Below, one piece after another: positions 14,030-21,810 of a stretch of 47,106 bases of DNA. The notes under the pieces were generated by a model, which was given only the letters and a program-made list of their open reading frames with translations, was not told the origin of the DNA and did not search any database. This stretch comes from Duodenibacillus intestinigallinarum (lineage in GTDB: Bacteria > Pseudomonadota > Gammaproteobacteria > Burkholderiales > Burkholderiaceae_F). Where the stretch lies: positions 1-47,106 of the forward strand of contig DXAH01000003.1 in assembly GCA_019117105.1 (NCBI GenBank). The letters are read 5' to 3'. The position numbers and the translations under genes are program-made. Position 1 is the stretch's first letter. Each line of letters opens with the position of its first letter.

Positions 14030-15436
14030 ATGTTTAACCTGCTTCTGAAAAACGCTCAGGTCGTTGATCCGCTCAACGGCGTCAACGATGTTTGCGACGT
14101 CGCCGTTGAAAACGGTGTGATTGCGGCTGTGGGGCCGGATCTCGGCTCTTCCGCGCGCGAAGTGATCGACTTCACCGGTCTGGTGCTACAGCCCGGCATC
14201 ATCGACAGCCACGTCCACCTCGGCACGATGTGGGGCTCGCCGTTTGGTCCGAAAATGCTCGCGATGAACGGCGTCACGACCTGCCTAGATATGGCTGGGC
14301 CACTGGACGACATTCTCGACAACGTGCCTCAGTATGGCACGGGCATCAACATGGCCATTCTGCAGTTTGCTTCGCCGCCGTTTACGTTCAAGTCGACGAC
14401 GCCCAGCAAGCAAGAAATGGAAACGCTCATCGATGCATCACTTGAACAAGGTGCTTTGGGCGTTAAGCTCCTCGGCGGCCACTACCCGCTGACTCCCGCC
14501 GTATCGTCCGAACTCATCAAGACTGCTCTGGAACGCCGCGCTTACGTCGCTTGGCACGCCGGCACGACCGAGCACGGCTCCAACATCGAAGGCATGATCG
14601 AGGCCGTCGAAATGGCGGACGGCTATCCGCTGCACCTGGCGCACATCAACGCCTACTGCCGAGGTGCTATCAAAAACGATATGGTAGAAGCCGGCATCGC
14701 CATTGACCTGCTCAAAACGAACCCGAACATCTTTTGCGAAAGCTATATTTCGCCCAAGAACGGCACACGCCTGACATGCGGGTCCGACGGCAAGATTCAG
14801 TCGAAGGTCACCGGCAACTGCCTGCGTCACTTCGGATTCTCGGAAGATCGAGACGGCGTACGCGCGGCCTTGTTGGCCAAGAAAGCCTTCGTGGTTTACG
14901 ACGCGGGCGGCTATTCGGATCTGGTCACAGGGCAGGAAGCTCTCAAGCTTTGGGAAGAAGCCGGTAGTGACGTCGGCGGCAGCTTCAACATCAATCCGCC
15001 GCTGCCGCGCATTGCGCTCGCGCAGGCCAAACGAGATGACAGTTCGTTCGTTGTCGACGCAATCTCCACGGACGGCGGCTGCATTCCGCGCAATGTCATT
15101 CTGTCCCAGGGGCTGTCGCTTGTGAAGCTTGACGTGCTGAGTCTGCCGGAATTCGTGCAGAAAACGTCCCTCAATCCCGCCCGCATGCTGCGTCTCAAGA
15201 ACAAGGGTCACATGTCCGTCGGGGCCGACGCCGACATCACCGTCTACGACTACGCCACGCAAACACCCAAGGCGTCCTTCGTGGCCGGTCAAAAGGTTCT
15301 TTTCGACGGAAAACTCTGCGCGAAAGGCGCCACAGTCATCTGCACCGAACGCGGTCAGAAGGCCATTGAAGCACGCGGCATGAAGGCGATCGTCGTCGAT
15401 CCAGGAACGCAGATCGAGCGTATGCCTGCGCTTTGA
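14030..15436 (+). CDS. Amidohydrolase-superfamily enzyme (dihydroorotase/D-aminoacylase-like)
   Basis: This 468-residue cytosolic protein is a metal-dependent amidohydrolase of the dihydroorotase/allantoinase/adenine deaminase-like branch. It has an N-terminal beta-sandwich strand set (LLLKNAQVVDPLNG), the metal motif HVH in IIDSHVHLG (about residue 62), VKLLGGHYP, WHAGTTEHGS, LHLAHINAY and STDGG as later ligands, and the returning C-terminal sandwich GADADITVYD. AAGGAG at 14016-14021 with 8-base spacing selects the ATG at 14030 over an in-frame GTG at 14021. Family members open cyclic amides or remove acyl groups. Its divergent partner is a secreted amide hydrolase, suggesting a shared amide or acyl-amino acid route, but no substrate can be named. 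Confidence 0.85.
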   Translation: MFNLLLKNAQVVDPLNGVNDVCDVAVENGVIAAVGPDLGSSAREVIDFTGLVLQPGIIDSHVHLGTMWGSPFGPKMLAMNGVTTCLDMAGPLDDILDNVPQYGTGINMAILQFASPPFTFKSTTPSKQEMETLIDASLEQGALGVKLLGGHYPLTPAVSSELIKTALERRAYVAWHAGTTEHGSNIEGMIEAVEMADGYPLHLAHINAYCRGAIKNDMVEAGIAIDLLKTNPNIFCESYISPKNGTRLTCGSDGKIQSKVTGNCLRHFGFSEDRDGVRAALLAKKAFVVYDAGGYSDLVTGQEALKLWEEAGSDVGGSFNINPPLPRIALAQAKRDDSSFVVDAISTDGGCIPRNVILSQGLSLVKLDVLSLPEFVQKTSLNPARMLRLKNKGHMSVGADADITVYDYATQTPKASFVAGQKVLFDGKLCAKGATVICTERGQKAIEARGMKAIVVDPGTQIERMPAL

Positions 15437-15458
15437 TAAACAAGGTGCGTTCATACGA

Positions 15459-15494
15459 CGGCCGGACGCTTGACGAAGTGTCCGGCTGCGTTTT
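15459..15494 (+). terminator. Probable terminator after the amidohydrolase gene
   Basis: Stem GCCGGAC/GTCCGGC (15461-15467 and 15480-15486), extended by two pairs, with TTTT four bases later. It overlaps the last bases of the convergent hipA2. Confidence 0.55.
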
Positions 15495-16680
15495 ATCTGA
15501 TCGGTTCAAATACAGGGGGTGCTTTGACACCGCAGTTCTTGGCCAGTTGGAGCCACTGATCCAGGCTGTCATCCACTTCTAGAGCGGCTTGCGCCTTACG
15601 CAGAGTCATACCGAAGTCTTCACCCAGACGAACAAAGAGCGATCGCGCTGGAGACTTTCCTACACCACTCAGGGCAGTCATGTGTTCGAAACCTCCGATG
15701 TTCGGAACCAAGTCATAAGCAGGCGACAATCGCCAACGGCCTTTGCCGTCCATCAGGAAACTAAAGTTCTTCGCATGATCGTCCCGATTGTCGATGACGA
15801 AGTTGAAGTATGCACGCTTGAGCATTTGCTCCAAATCACCGGCACCTGCCAAACGCTGTGTCAACGCCATCAGTGTCTGATAGTCAAGACAAGGCTGCCG
15901 AAAATCGCAATGCAACAACCCAGCTGCCGTTGCCATGTGCACCTTTCCGGAAGAAGTACGATCGAATCGGCGGATACCGAACCATCCCGCACCCGTGGAA
16001 GACTCGAACAGATGTGTTTCGGGTATGTCGATGCCGGCACTCTTAGCCAGAAGCGACACCGCATACTCGAGCGCCCCGCTGTCTTCAGGATCGGTCAAAT
16101 TACTGAATTTGATGATCCACGGAGCGCCATTGGGTCTTGGCGCGTTCCCCGGTTTAACCAGCCTTTTGTCATCAGAGACCAGGCACACAATCTTAGGGTG
16201 TGCGCCGCCGGCATACCCGCTCAAACGAATCAGTTCATCGAATTCCGTATGAGTAGCTTCATCTGCTTGGACAGACCGGATACCGTCGGCAACGGCATCG
16301 AGATCAATGGTGTTGCAGCTGTCGTGACGACAAGATTCTTCCGGGTTCGACGTTTCCGGCTCGAATTCCAAGGCCCCCACGCCCTGATTACCAATGCCGG
16401 CGAGTCGCGCTGATACAGCCATTTCTGCAAAACGCCTGTCTTCACAAGCATGTCTGCGAGACAGAAGCAAATTTCCCCAACCATCAGGAAGATTGTCGCT
16501 CACGAATCCAGGAATGCCGCGAAAGACCGGTGCCCGTAACGGGCACGATAACGGAGAAACTTCCAAACCATCCGCCACAAATTCCGGTGCATACTGAAAC
16601 AACGCTCCCATCCGATCTGCCGACAGCAAACCGACAAAGCGATGTTTTCCTTCCAGGTTTAGCAGAACGCGCGTTCTCAT
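15493..16680 (-). CDS. HipA-family serine/threonine kinase toxin (HipA2)
   Basis: This 395-residue HipA protein has an intact kinase core: GGAHPK (ATP-binding P-loop-like motif), RRFDR, the catalytic loop DNRDDHAKNFSF and the metal-binding PAYDLVP. It has the N-terminal HipA domain (SDNLPDGWGNLLL). It should phosphorylate a cytoplasmic target such as an aminoacyl-tRNA synthetase and arrest growth when free of its antitoxin. The start overlaps the end of hipB2 by 4 bases, implying coupled translation. It is convergent with the amidohydrolase gene. This is the second of three HipA genes in the window and the clearest canonical toxin-antitoxin pair. Confidence 0.92.
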   Translation of the reverse strand: MRTRVLLNLEGKHRFVGLLSADRMGALFQYAPEFVADGLEVSPLSCPLRAPVFRGIPGFVSDNLPDGWGNLLLSRRHACEDRRFAEMAVSARLAGIGNQGVGALEFEPETSNPEESCRHDSCNTIDLDAVADGIRSVQADEATHTEFDELIRLSGYAGGAHPKIVCLVSDDKRLVKPGNAPRPNGAPWIIKFSNLTDPEDSGALEYAVSLLAKSAGIDIPETHLFESSTGAGWFGIRRFDRTSSGKVHMATAAGLLHCDFRQPCLDYQTLMALTQRLAGAGDLEQMLKRAYFNFVIDNRDDHAKNFSFLMDGKGRWRLSPAYDLVPNIGGFEHMTALSGVGKSPARSLFVRLGEDFGMTLRKAQAALEVDDSLDQWLQLAKNCGVKAPPVFEPIR

Positions 16681-16988
16681 TTTCTGGCTCGTTGACGCTT
16701 CCTGGGTTCAGGCTTAAAAAGATCAATGTCTTCATTGAGGCGGAACACCTGCTCCACGTCTTGGGCTCGATTGAGCGCAATGGCGATCAGCATCAGGTTC
16801 TTGAGTGAGATCTCTCCCTCCTTCTCAAACCGACGTATGGACGCGAGCGTCACGCCAGATCGCTCAGCAAGATCCGATTGACGCATGTTGCGCGTCAGTC
16901 TCAGCTCTCTAGCCCGTTCTGCCAATTGCAAACGCAGTTCTTTGGGCGACTTCAAGTTAGCGATCGTCGATATGTTTCCATCAAACAC
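16677..16988 (-). CDS. HipB-like XRE-family antitoxin (HipB2)
   Basis: This protein of about 103 residues carries an Xre/Cro helix-turn-helix (RARELRLTRNMRQSDLAERSG, then VTLASIRRFEKEGEISLKNL), followed by IALNRAQDVEQVF and a basic C-terminal tail (EPRKRQRARK). It is the cognate antitoxin of hipA2, which it overlaps by 4 bases. No ATG is available. I use the GTG at 16988, which has AAGAG 8 bases upstream; a TTG at 17021 is the alternative and would add 11 residues. Three related TTAGCG-type sequences upstream are candidate binding sites. Confidence 0.85.
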   Translation of the reverse strand: MFDGNISTIANLKSPKELRLQLAERARELRLTRNMRQSDLAERSGVTLASIRRFEKEGEISLKNLMLIAIALNRAQDVEQVFRLNEDIDLFKPEPRKRQRARK

Positions 16989-17004
16989 AGTATCCGCTCT
17001 TATT

Positions 17005-17056
17005 TTAGCGATTAAGGTCAAATTTAAGCGTTATTCGCTCAAATATTAGCAGTTAT
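17005..17056. promoter_or_regulatory. Three similar direct repeats upstream of hipB2, candidate operators
   Basis: TTAGCGATTAA (17005-17015), TTAAGCGTTAT (17024-17034) and TTAGCAGTTAT (17046-17056) recur about every two helical turns. The middle one also forms AGCG-N5-CGCT (17027-17039). HipB-type repressors commonly bind arrays upstream of their own gene; the assignment is inferred. Confidence 0.4.
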
Positions 17057-17144
17057 CTCTCACTCTAGTCGAGTTTTTAGATACGCCCGAAAGTGACTGA
17101 ATTTGCCAATTTCTAATATATAGCACATTGCTAATGAATTTTGC

Positions 17145-17168
17145 TCAATATAATAGTAGTTATGTTTT
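17145..17168. repeat. 24-bp dyad repeat R2, copy B
   Basis: TCAATATAA-TAGTAG-TTATGTTTT, opposite in orientation to copy A and differing from its reverse complement at three positions. The two copies lie 4.7 kb apart and bracket the amidohydrolase pair and hipBA2. Confidence 0.65.
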
Positions 17169-17191
17169 GTATGTTGATTTTAAAGGATTTT

Positions 17192-17220
17192 TTGACCATT
17201 ACAGCTTGATTTCACAAAAT
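17192..17220 (+). promoter_or_regulatory. Candidate promoter of the CMD-family gene
   Basis: TTGACC at 17192-17197, 17-base spacer, CAAAAT at 17215-17220. Confidence 0.4.
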
Positions 17221-17348
17221 AATTGCCCTCTTCCACCTTCTTCTTAAGCTCGGCGACTTGAGAATATCGGGCAATGTTTCGGCACCCAACTTGCCCTGCT
17301 CCTTCGGATAATGAAATCAGCAAAACACTGAACTAAATGAGGTGTTCA

Positions 17349-18170
17349 ATGTCTGAGAAATCTCTTTCACGTCGCAATCTTTTGGGCGGGTCCGCCGGAC
17401 TCGCCGCAGGAGCTGTTTTCATGTCCGCACTCAATCCGGCCGCAGCCGCCGCACCGACTGTTTCCGATCTTGCAATGACCGATCCCGAGTACGCCCGCTT
17501 CTTCAAGTACTTCGACGAAGAAGAAGTCGCTAAGACGGTTGAACCCGTTCTGGGCAAGACGCGTCGCCATTTTGTGATCCTCGCCACATTGCTTGGCTGC
17601 GGCGGCAAAGAAGAATTTGAAGTGCGCCTGCCGCAGGCGCTCGACGCCGGCGTCACGCCCACGCAAGTTCGTGAAATCGTCTATCAGGGCACGGCTTATC
17701 TCGGTATGGGTCGCGTACGCGGTTTCGTCGACATCATGAACCGCGTCTTTACCTCGCGCGGCGTGAAGCTTCCCCTACCCGACACGACCGAACAGAAGGA
17801 CGTTGAACGCGTCGTCAAGGGCGAAGCCGCTCAGGTAGAAATCTTTGGCCCCGGCATGAAGGGCTTTTCCAAGTCCGGCCCCGAAAAGACCGTTGCCATC
17901 CGCCGCTGGCTTTCTGCCAACTGCTTCGGCGACTACTACGTGCGTTCCGGTCTGACGCTTCAGGAACGTGAACTCGTTACCTTCTGCTATCTGGCCGCAC
18001 AGGGCGACACCACCGCTCAGATGGCCGCGCATGCTGCCGGCAACCTCAAGATGGGCAACAACGAAGAGATTCTGATTGCCGCTTGCCTGCAGTTTGCACC
18101 CCTGCTCGGCTACCCGAGAACGCTCAACGCGCTTGCCGTCGTTGAAAAAGCCGCTCATCCCGCCAAGTAG
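17349..18170 (+). CDS. Tat-exported carboxymuconolactone decarboxylase-family protein
   Basis: The 273-residue protein begins MSEKSLSRRNLLGGSAGLAAG, a twin-arginine signal (SRRNLL followed by a weakly hydrophobic segment and AAAAA cleavage region), so it should be exported folded, possibly with a cofactor. The mature part contains two copies of the carboxymuconolactone decarboxylase/AhpD-like fold: one around RRHFVILATLLGCGGKEEFEVRLPQALDAGVTPTQVREIVYQGTAYLG and one around LTLQERELVTFCYLAAQGDTT with MAAHAAGNLKMGNNEEILIAA. The second lacks the CxxC pair of AhpD, so peroxidase activity is unlikely. GAGGTG just upstream selects the ATG at 17349 over the one at 17337. It is followed by an AraC-type regulator gene, a common pairing in gut bacteria. 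Confidence 0.85.
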   Translation: MSEKSLSRRNLLGGSAGLAAGAVFMSALNPAAAAAPTVSDLAMTDPEYARFFKYFDEEEVAKTVEPVLGKTRRHFVILATLLGCGGKEEFEVRLPQALDAGVTPTQVREIVYQGTAYLGMGRVRGFVDIMNRVFTSRGVKLPLPDTTEQKDVERVVKGEAAQVEIFGPGMKGFSKSGPEKTVAIRRWLSANCFGDYYVRSGLTLQERELVTFCYLAAQGDTTAQMAAHAAGNLKMGNNEEILIAACLQFAPLLGYPRTLNALAVVEKAAHPAK

Positions 18171-18188
18171 CTCTTGAACGGCTCTTCA

Positions 18189-18221
18189 GGCTGCCTGCTT
18201 TTCCTCTCCGAGCAGGCAGCC
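18189..18221 (+). terminator. Strong hairpin after the CMD-family gene
   Basis: Perfect 11-bp stem GGCTGCCTGCT (18189-18199) and AGCAGGCAGCC (18211-18221). It lacks an immediate T tract, so it may attenuate rather than fully stop transcription into the AraC gene. Confidence 0.6.
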
Positions 18222-18374
18222 CGAAACATTTTCAAACAGACTGCCGTTTCAGCTGACGACAATGCAAAGTTTCTGCAAAATTACGGGTGCAAAATGAGTA
18301 CGCTATGGCTTTCCAATTGCCAATGCGAGTGTGATGACAAACATTGTTCGGCGGAACAAAGAAAGGATTCGCTT

Positions 18375-19307
18375 GTGTTCGAGATTACGCTGTCAGAAGA
18401 TCTTCGCGCCCGTCTGGATGCGCTCAAGGATATTGCTCTGAATCAGTGGAGAGAAAACGGTGTATCTCTTTTTTCTCCCAAAGCAATGCCGCGGTTGCAT
18501 TTTCACGTGCAGCCCTGTCCGATTGTCAATACCAATACTTTTTACACGCTTTCAACCGGTCTGATTCTTCAAGGGCGCAAGCGCAGCACGACTGACGGGC
18601 AAAACATTGAATACGGCAAAGGCACGAGCTGCACGACGGCGGCGGACTCCCCTGCCAGCTACGAAGTGACATGTGCAAGCGACACCAAACCGTTTGTCTC
18701 CATCTCCGTGGAACTTGATCCACAAGTTTTGACCGATCTGTTGGCAACCTGCCCCGAGATTGCAGCCAAACACAAGGGGGTCGTTGTCGGTCACACCGTT
18801 CACGCCTTCACTGCGATGCCCGCAACGGTGGACATCGTCGAAGCCTTTGAACGGCTGCTGCGTCTGGTCTATCAGAATCCTGAGCAGCTGGCCACACGAG
18901 GCCCGATTATCGAGCGCGAGCTCACCTACGTGCTTCTCATGAGCCCGCAGGGTGCTGCACTTTCACAGTTCTTCAGTCAGAACACGCCCGCCAACCGCAT
19001 CAATCGCGCAATTCAATGGATTCGTCAGAACACGGGCAAGCCCCTTGACATCGAGGCCCTGGCAGAGATGTGCAACATGACGCGCTCGACGTTCTACCGT
19101 CACTTCCAAACGGTCACCAAGATGACGCCGTTGCAGTATTACAAGCGTCAGTGCCTGTTCCTTGCCCAGCACTTGATGGTGGCGCGCGGATACAGTGCGA
19201 GCCAAGCCGCGTATGAAGTCGGCTACACGAGCCCGAATCAGTTCAGTCGCGAATACAAGCGCACATTCGGTCTGCCGCCCAAGAAGTCGATTTCCGAACG
19301 GAACTGA
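18375..19307 (+). CDS. AraC-family transcriptional regulator
   Basis: This cytoplasmic regulator has an N-terminal AraC_N sensing domain (about residues 30-190, including FYTLSTGLILQGRKR and FVSISVELDP) and a C-terminal double helix-turn-helix (RINRAIQWIRQNTGKPLDIEALAEMCNMTRSTFYRHF, then KRQCLFLAQHLM and SQAAYEVGYTSPNQFSREYKRTFG). I chose the GTG at 18375 because AAAGGA lies 7 bases upstream. An in-frame ATG at 18294 has no binding site but would add a cysteine-rich stretch (CQCECDDKHC). The gene lies just after the Tat-exported CMD protein on the same strand and probably controls it. AraC_N regulators of the YqhC type often respond to reactive aldehydes or similar small molecules; the ligand here is unknown. 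Confidence 0.86.
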   Translation: MFEITLSEDLRARLDALKDIALNQWRENGVSLFSPKAMPRLHFHVQPCPIVNTNTFYTLSTGLILQGRKRSTTDGQNIEYGKGTSCTTAADSPASYEVTCASDTKPFVSISVELDPQVLTDLLATCPEIAAKHKGVVVGHTVHAFTAMPATVDIVEAFERLLRLVYQNPEQLATRGPIIERELTYVLLMSPQGAALSQFFSQNTPANRINRAIQWIRQNTGKPLDIEALAEMCNMTRSTFYRHFQTVTKMTPLQYYKRQCLFLAQHLMVARGYSASQAAYEVGYTSPNQFSREYKRTFGLPPKKSISERN

Positions 19308-19335
19308 TCTTCGGACATCCCTCACGCAAAACATC

Positions 19336-19375
19336 AGAGCCTTGCCGATACGTTCTCGACAAGGCTCTTTGTTTT
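19336..19375 (+). terminator. Rho-independent terminator of the AraC-type gene
   Basis: Stem AGAGCCTTG/CAAGGCTCT (19336-19344 and 19360-19368), then TTTGTTTT. Confidence 0.82.
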
Positions 19376-19393
19376 GCTGGAAAGCGAACGAAA

Positions 19394-20854
19394 TCAGGCT
19401 TTCTTCTGCAACACGGCCGCAAAGAAACCGTCGGTGTGATGGCGATGCGGCAGCATCACGAAGAAGTCCCCGAACTCTTCCTTCTGGAAGTCAGGCAGCG
19501 TCACCCCCTGCTTGGCGAGCACGTCGGTGGCGCTCAGAAGTTCAAATTCCGGATGAGATTCCAGGAACGCATTGACGACATCCTGGTTTTCACGCTGCAG
19601 CACCGAGCAGGTCGCGTACACGATGCGACCTTCGGGCTTGAGAAGCTTGGCAGCCTCCTCCAGAACACTCTTTTGCACCGCATTGATGCGATCGAGTTCC
19701 TGCGGGGTCAGACGCCACTTCAGATCCGGGTTGCGGCGAAGCGTACCGGTACCGGTACAGGGCGCATCCACCAGTACGCGATCGAATTTGCCGCGCAGAC
19801 GCTTGATGCGGTTGTCCTTTTCATCGCGAATGGCCACCGGGTGGACGTTGGAAAGTCCGGCGCGGCGCATACGCGGAGTGAGCCCCTGCAAGCGCTTTTC
19901 GTTGATATCAAAGGCGTACAGACGGCCGGAAGACTTCATCAGTGCACCGAGAGCCAACGTCTTGCCTCCGGCACCCGCGCAGAAGTCACAAACCATTTCG
20001 CCGCGCTTGGCACCGACCAAGCGAGCAATCAGCTGACTGCCCTCATCCTGAATATCAATGCGGCCTTCCTGATAGACTGGCCAGCGAATCAAGCCGGGCT
20101 TGTCCGTCAGACGGATGCCGTCAGGCGAGAACTGCATGGGTTCGGCCGTCACCTTGTGCTCGGCAAGTTCCGCAATGACGTCTTCGCGCTTGGCTTTCAG
20201 TGTATTGACACGCAAGTCAAGCGGAGCTCCCTGCAACGAAGCCTCAAAGAGCTTCGCAGCGGCTTCGCCGTACTGCTTGCTTTCGAGCTCATACAGCCAG
20301 AACGGCATCTCGGCGCGCACTTCGGGCGGAGCCTTTTCGAGATTCAGTCCCAGCATATTGGTCACCGGGCCCTTTTCGGAGCCGAGAACCTGATCGCCCA
20401 TGCTCTCGACACCGTACTGCATCGCAAGCGTCAGGAACGCGGCCACCTTGGGAGCGCGTTCGGGCTTCACCGGCTTCATGCGCCAGGCAATTTCGGAATA
20501 GTGACGCAGCGCGTAGAAGATGGCTTCGGCAAGAATCGTGCGATCGCGGCTGCCCAACTTCGGGTTGGACTTGAAGAACGCCTTCATGAGCGTGTCGGCC
20601 GGACCGTCAAGCTTGAGGATCACTGCAAAAGCGCGCGCGAGTTCACCCGCGATCAGATTGGTGATGCGGACCTTGTTGGGATTGAGCTTTTGCTGGCGCA
20701 TCGCGGAAGGCACGCCCTTGGCAGGAGCAGCCTTGCGGTTTTGCTCGGCCTGGCGCTTCTGAGCGGCACGTTGACGTTCCGTGAGCTTCTTTTCCGTTTT
20801 TTCGCGGCGGACCTTGACCGGCGCAAACGGCATCTTTTTGGTTTTCTGTTCCAT
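19394..20854 (-). CDS. RsmB-family 16S rRNA m5C methyltransferase
   Basis: This 486-residue enzyme uses S-adenosylmethionine to methylate a cytosine in RNA; RsmB itself modifies C967 of 16S rRNA. A very basic N-terminal extension (residues 1-65, rich in Lys, Arg and Gln) precedes a NusB-like domain (about 66-160). The methyltransferase domain has the SAM motif DFCAGAGGKT (290-299), DAPCTGTGTLRRNPD with C366, and the catalytic TCS with C416. It ends with the usual GDFFVMLPHRHHTDGFFAAVL. It lies 8 bases after purN and is probably cotranscribed with it. The basic extension may aid rRNA binding and is longer than in E. coli RsmB. Confidence 0.9.
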   Translation of the reverse strand: MEQKTKKMPFAPVKVRREKTEKKLTERQRAAQKRQAEQNRKAAPAKGVPSAMRQQKLNPNKVRITNLIAGELARAFAVILKLDGPADTLMKAFFKSNPKLGSRDRTILAEAIFYALRHYSEIAWRMKPVKPERAPKVAAFLTLAMQYGVESMGDQVLGSEKGPVTNMLGLNLEKAPPEVRAEMPFWLYELESKQYGEAAAKLFEASLQGAPLDLRVNTLKAKREDVIAELAEHKVTAEPMQFSPDGIRLTDKPGLIRWPVYQEGRIDIQDEGSQLIARLVGAKRGEMVCDFCAGAGGKTLALGALMKSSGRLYAFDINEKRLQGLTPRMRRAGLSNVHPVAIRDEKDNRIKRLRGKFDRVLVDAPCTGTGTLRRNPDLKWRLTPQELDRINAVQKSVLEEAAKLLKPEGRIVYATCSVLQRENQDVVNAFLESHPEFELLSATDVLAKQGVTLPDFQKEEFGDFFVMLPHRHHTDGFFAAVLQKKA

Positions 20855-20862
20855 GGCTTTTC

Positions 20863-21516
20863 TTATGCGCAGCAGTCAAAAACGGCGAGCGACTTGGCCG
20901 TTTCGTCGTCCGTCACGGTGCGGCCGTCGACAAGTTTGACCTTGCCGGAAGCCACGGCCTTGACGGCACGCGGATAAAGAATATGTTCGAGACGAAGACC
21001 GCGGTGAGCAAGCGTATCGGCATCATCGCTTGCGAGCACCGGCACGACAGCCTGACCGATGATGGCGCCGCCGTCGAGTTCCGAACTCACGAAGTGCACC
21101 GTGCAGCCGTGCACGCGAACGCCGGCCTGCAACGCGCGGTTGTGCGTATCCAGGCCCTTAAAGAGCGGCAGCAGAGCGGGATGAATATTGAGAATCTTGC
21201 CTTCGTAGTGATCGACAAAGACGGGCGTCAGAACGCGCATGAAGCCGGCGAGCACCACCACGTCGGGATTGTGCTTGTCAATGATCTCAATCATGGCGCG
21301 TTCGAAATCTTCACGGGTCTCGAAAGCCTTGTGATCGACCACGGCCGTTTCGATGCCCATTTCCTTGGCGCGTTCAAGTCCGGCCGCATCGGGACGGTTG
21401 GAAAGAACAAGCGAAATGCGGATGCCCTCGGCAGCCCAATTTTCCCTTTCACAGGCCTGAGCAATCGCCACGAAATTCGAGCCACGGCCCGAGATCAAAA
21501 CTACGATGTTTTTCAT
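20863..21516 (-). CDS. purN: Phosphoribosylglycinamide formyltransferase 1
   Basis: This 217-residue enzyme transfers the formyl group of 10-formyltetrahydrofolate to GAR in the third step of purine synthesis. Motifs include VLISGRGSN at the phosphate-binding end, LAGFMRVLTPVFV, the catalytic NIHPALLPLFKG (Asn and His) and ELDGGAIIGQ (catalytic Asp). The length equals that of E. coli PurN. The frame extends to a TTG at 21546, but the ATG at 21516 matches the family start (MKNIVVLISGRG). It precedes the rsmB-like gene by 8 bases. purF and formate-tetrahydrofolate ligase, which supplies its cofactor, are elsewhere in the window. Confidence 0.95.
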   Translation of the reverse strand: MKNIVVLISGRGSNFVAIAQACERENWAAEGIRISLVLSNRPDAAGLERAKEMGIETAVVDHKAFETREDFERAMIEIIDKHNPDVVVLAGFMRVLTPVFVDHYEGKILNIHPALLPLFKGLDTHNRALQAGVRVHGCTVHFVSSELDGGAIIGQAVVPVLASDDADTLAHRGLRLEHILYPRAVKAVASGKVKLVDGRTVTDDETAKSLAVFDCCA

Positions 21517-21810
21517 GAATGCAAATGCGCCCGGCTCTTTCTCCAAGACCGGGTCAGCATATATCTATCTAATTAAAGGAAATCTGGAAATCTCGAATGG
21601 ACAAGAGGTGTCGAGTCAACGAACGACACCCGCTCTGTTTTGGCAGGGCAATTGTACTTGAGTTGCAGCAACGGCAGGAAAAGAATTCGCATCACATCGC
21701 CGAAGGCCTTTTCTTATAATCTGCGACGGTAAGTTTCTGTGCGAACGGTACCAATCAACCGCCTCACGATTCTGACCGTCATTTAGGCAACATTCATCCT
21801 ACAGACCGGC

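Larger units (their letters stand above)
17057..17348. other. Intergenic region between hipB2 and the Tat-exported CMD protein
   Basis: AT-rich with no gene. It contains repeat R2 copy B (17145-17168), a promoter-like TTGACC-N17-CAAAAT (17192-17220) facing the downstream gene, and the inverted repeat ATTGCCC/GGGCAAT (17222-17228 and 17269-17275) in its leader. Confidence 0.5.

Noticed and set aside
19436..20977. 513-codon open frame opposite the rsmB-like gene
   Set aside because: Fully antisense to a well-supported methyltransferase; no homology-like motifs or start signals.
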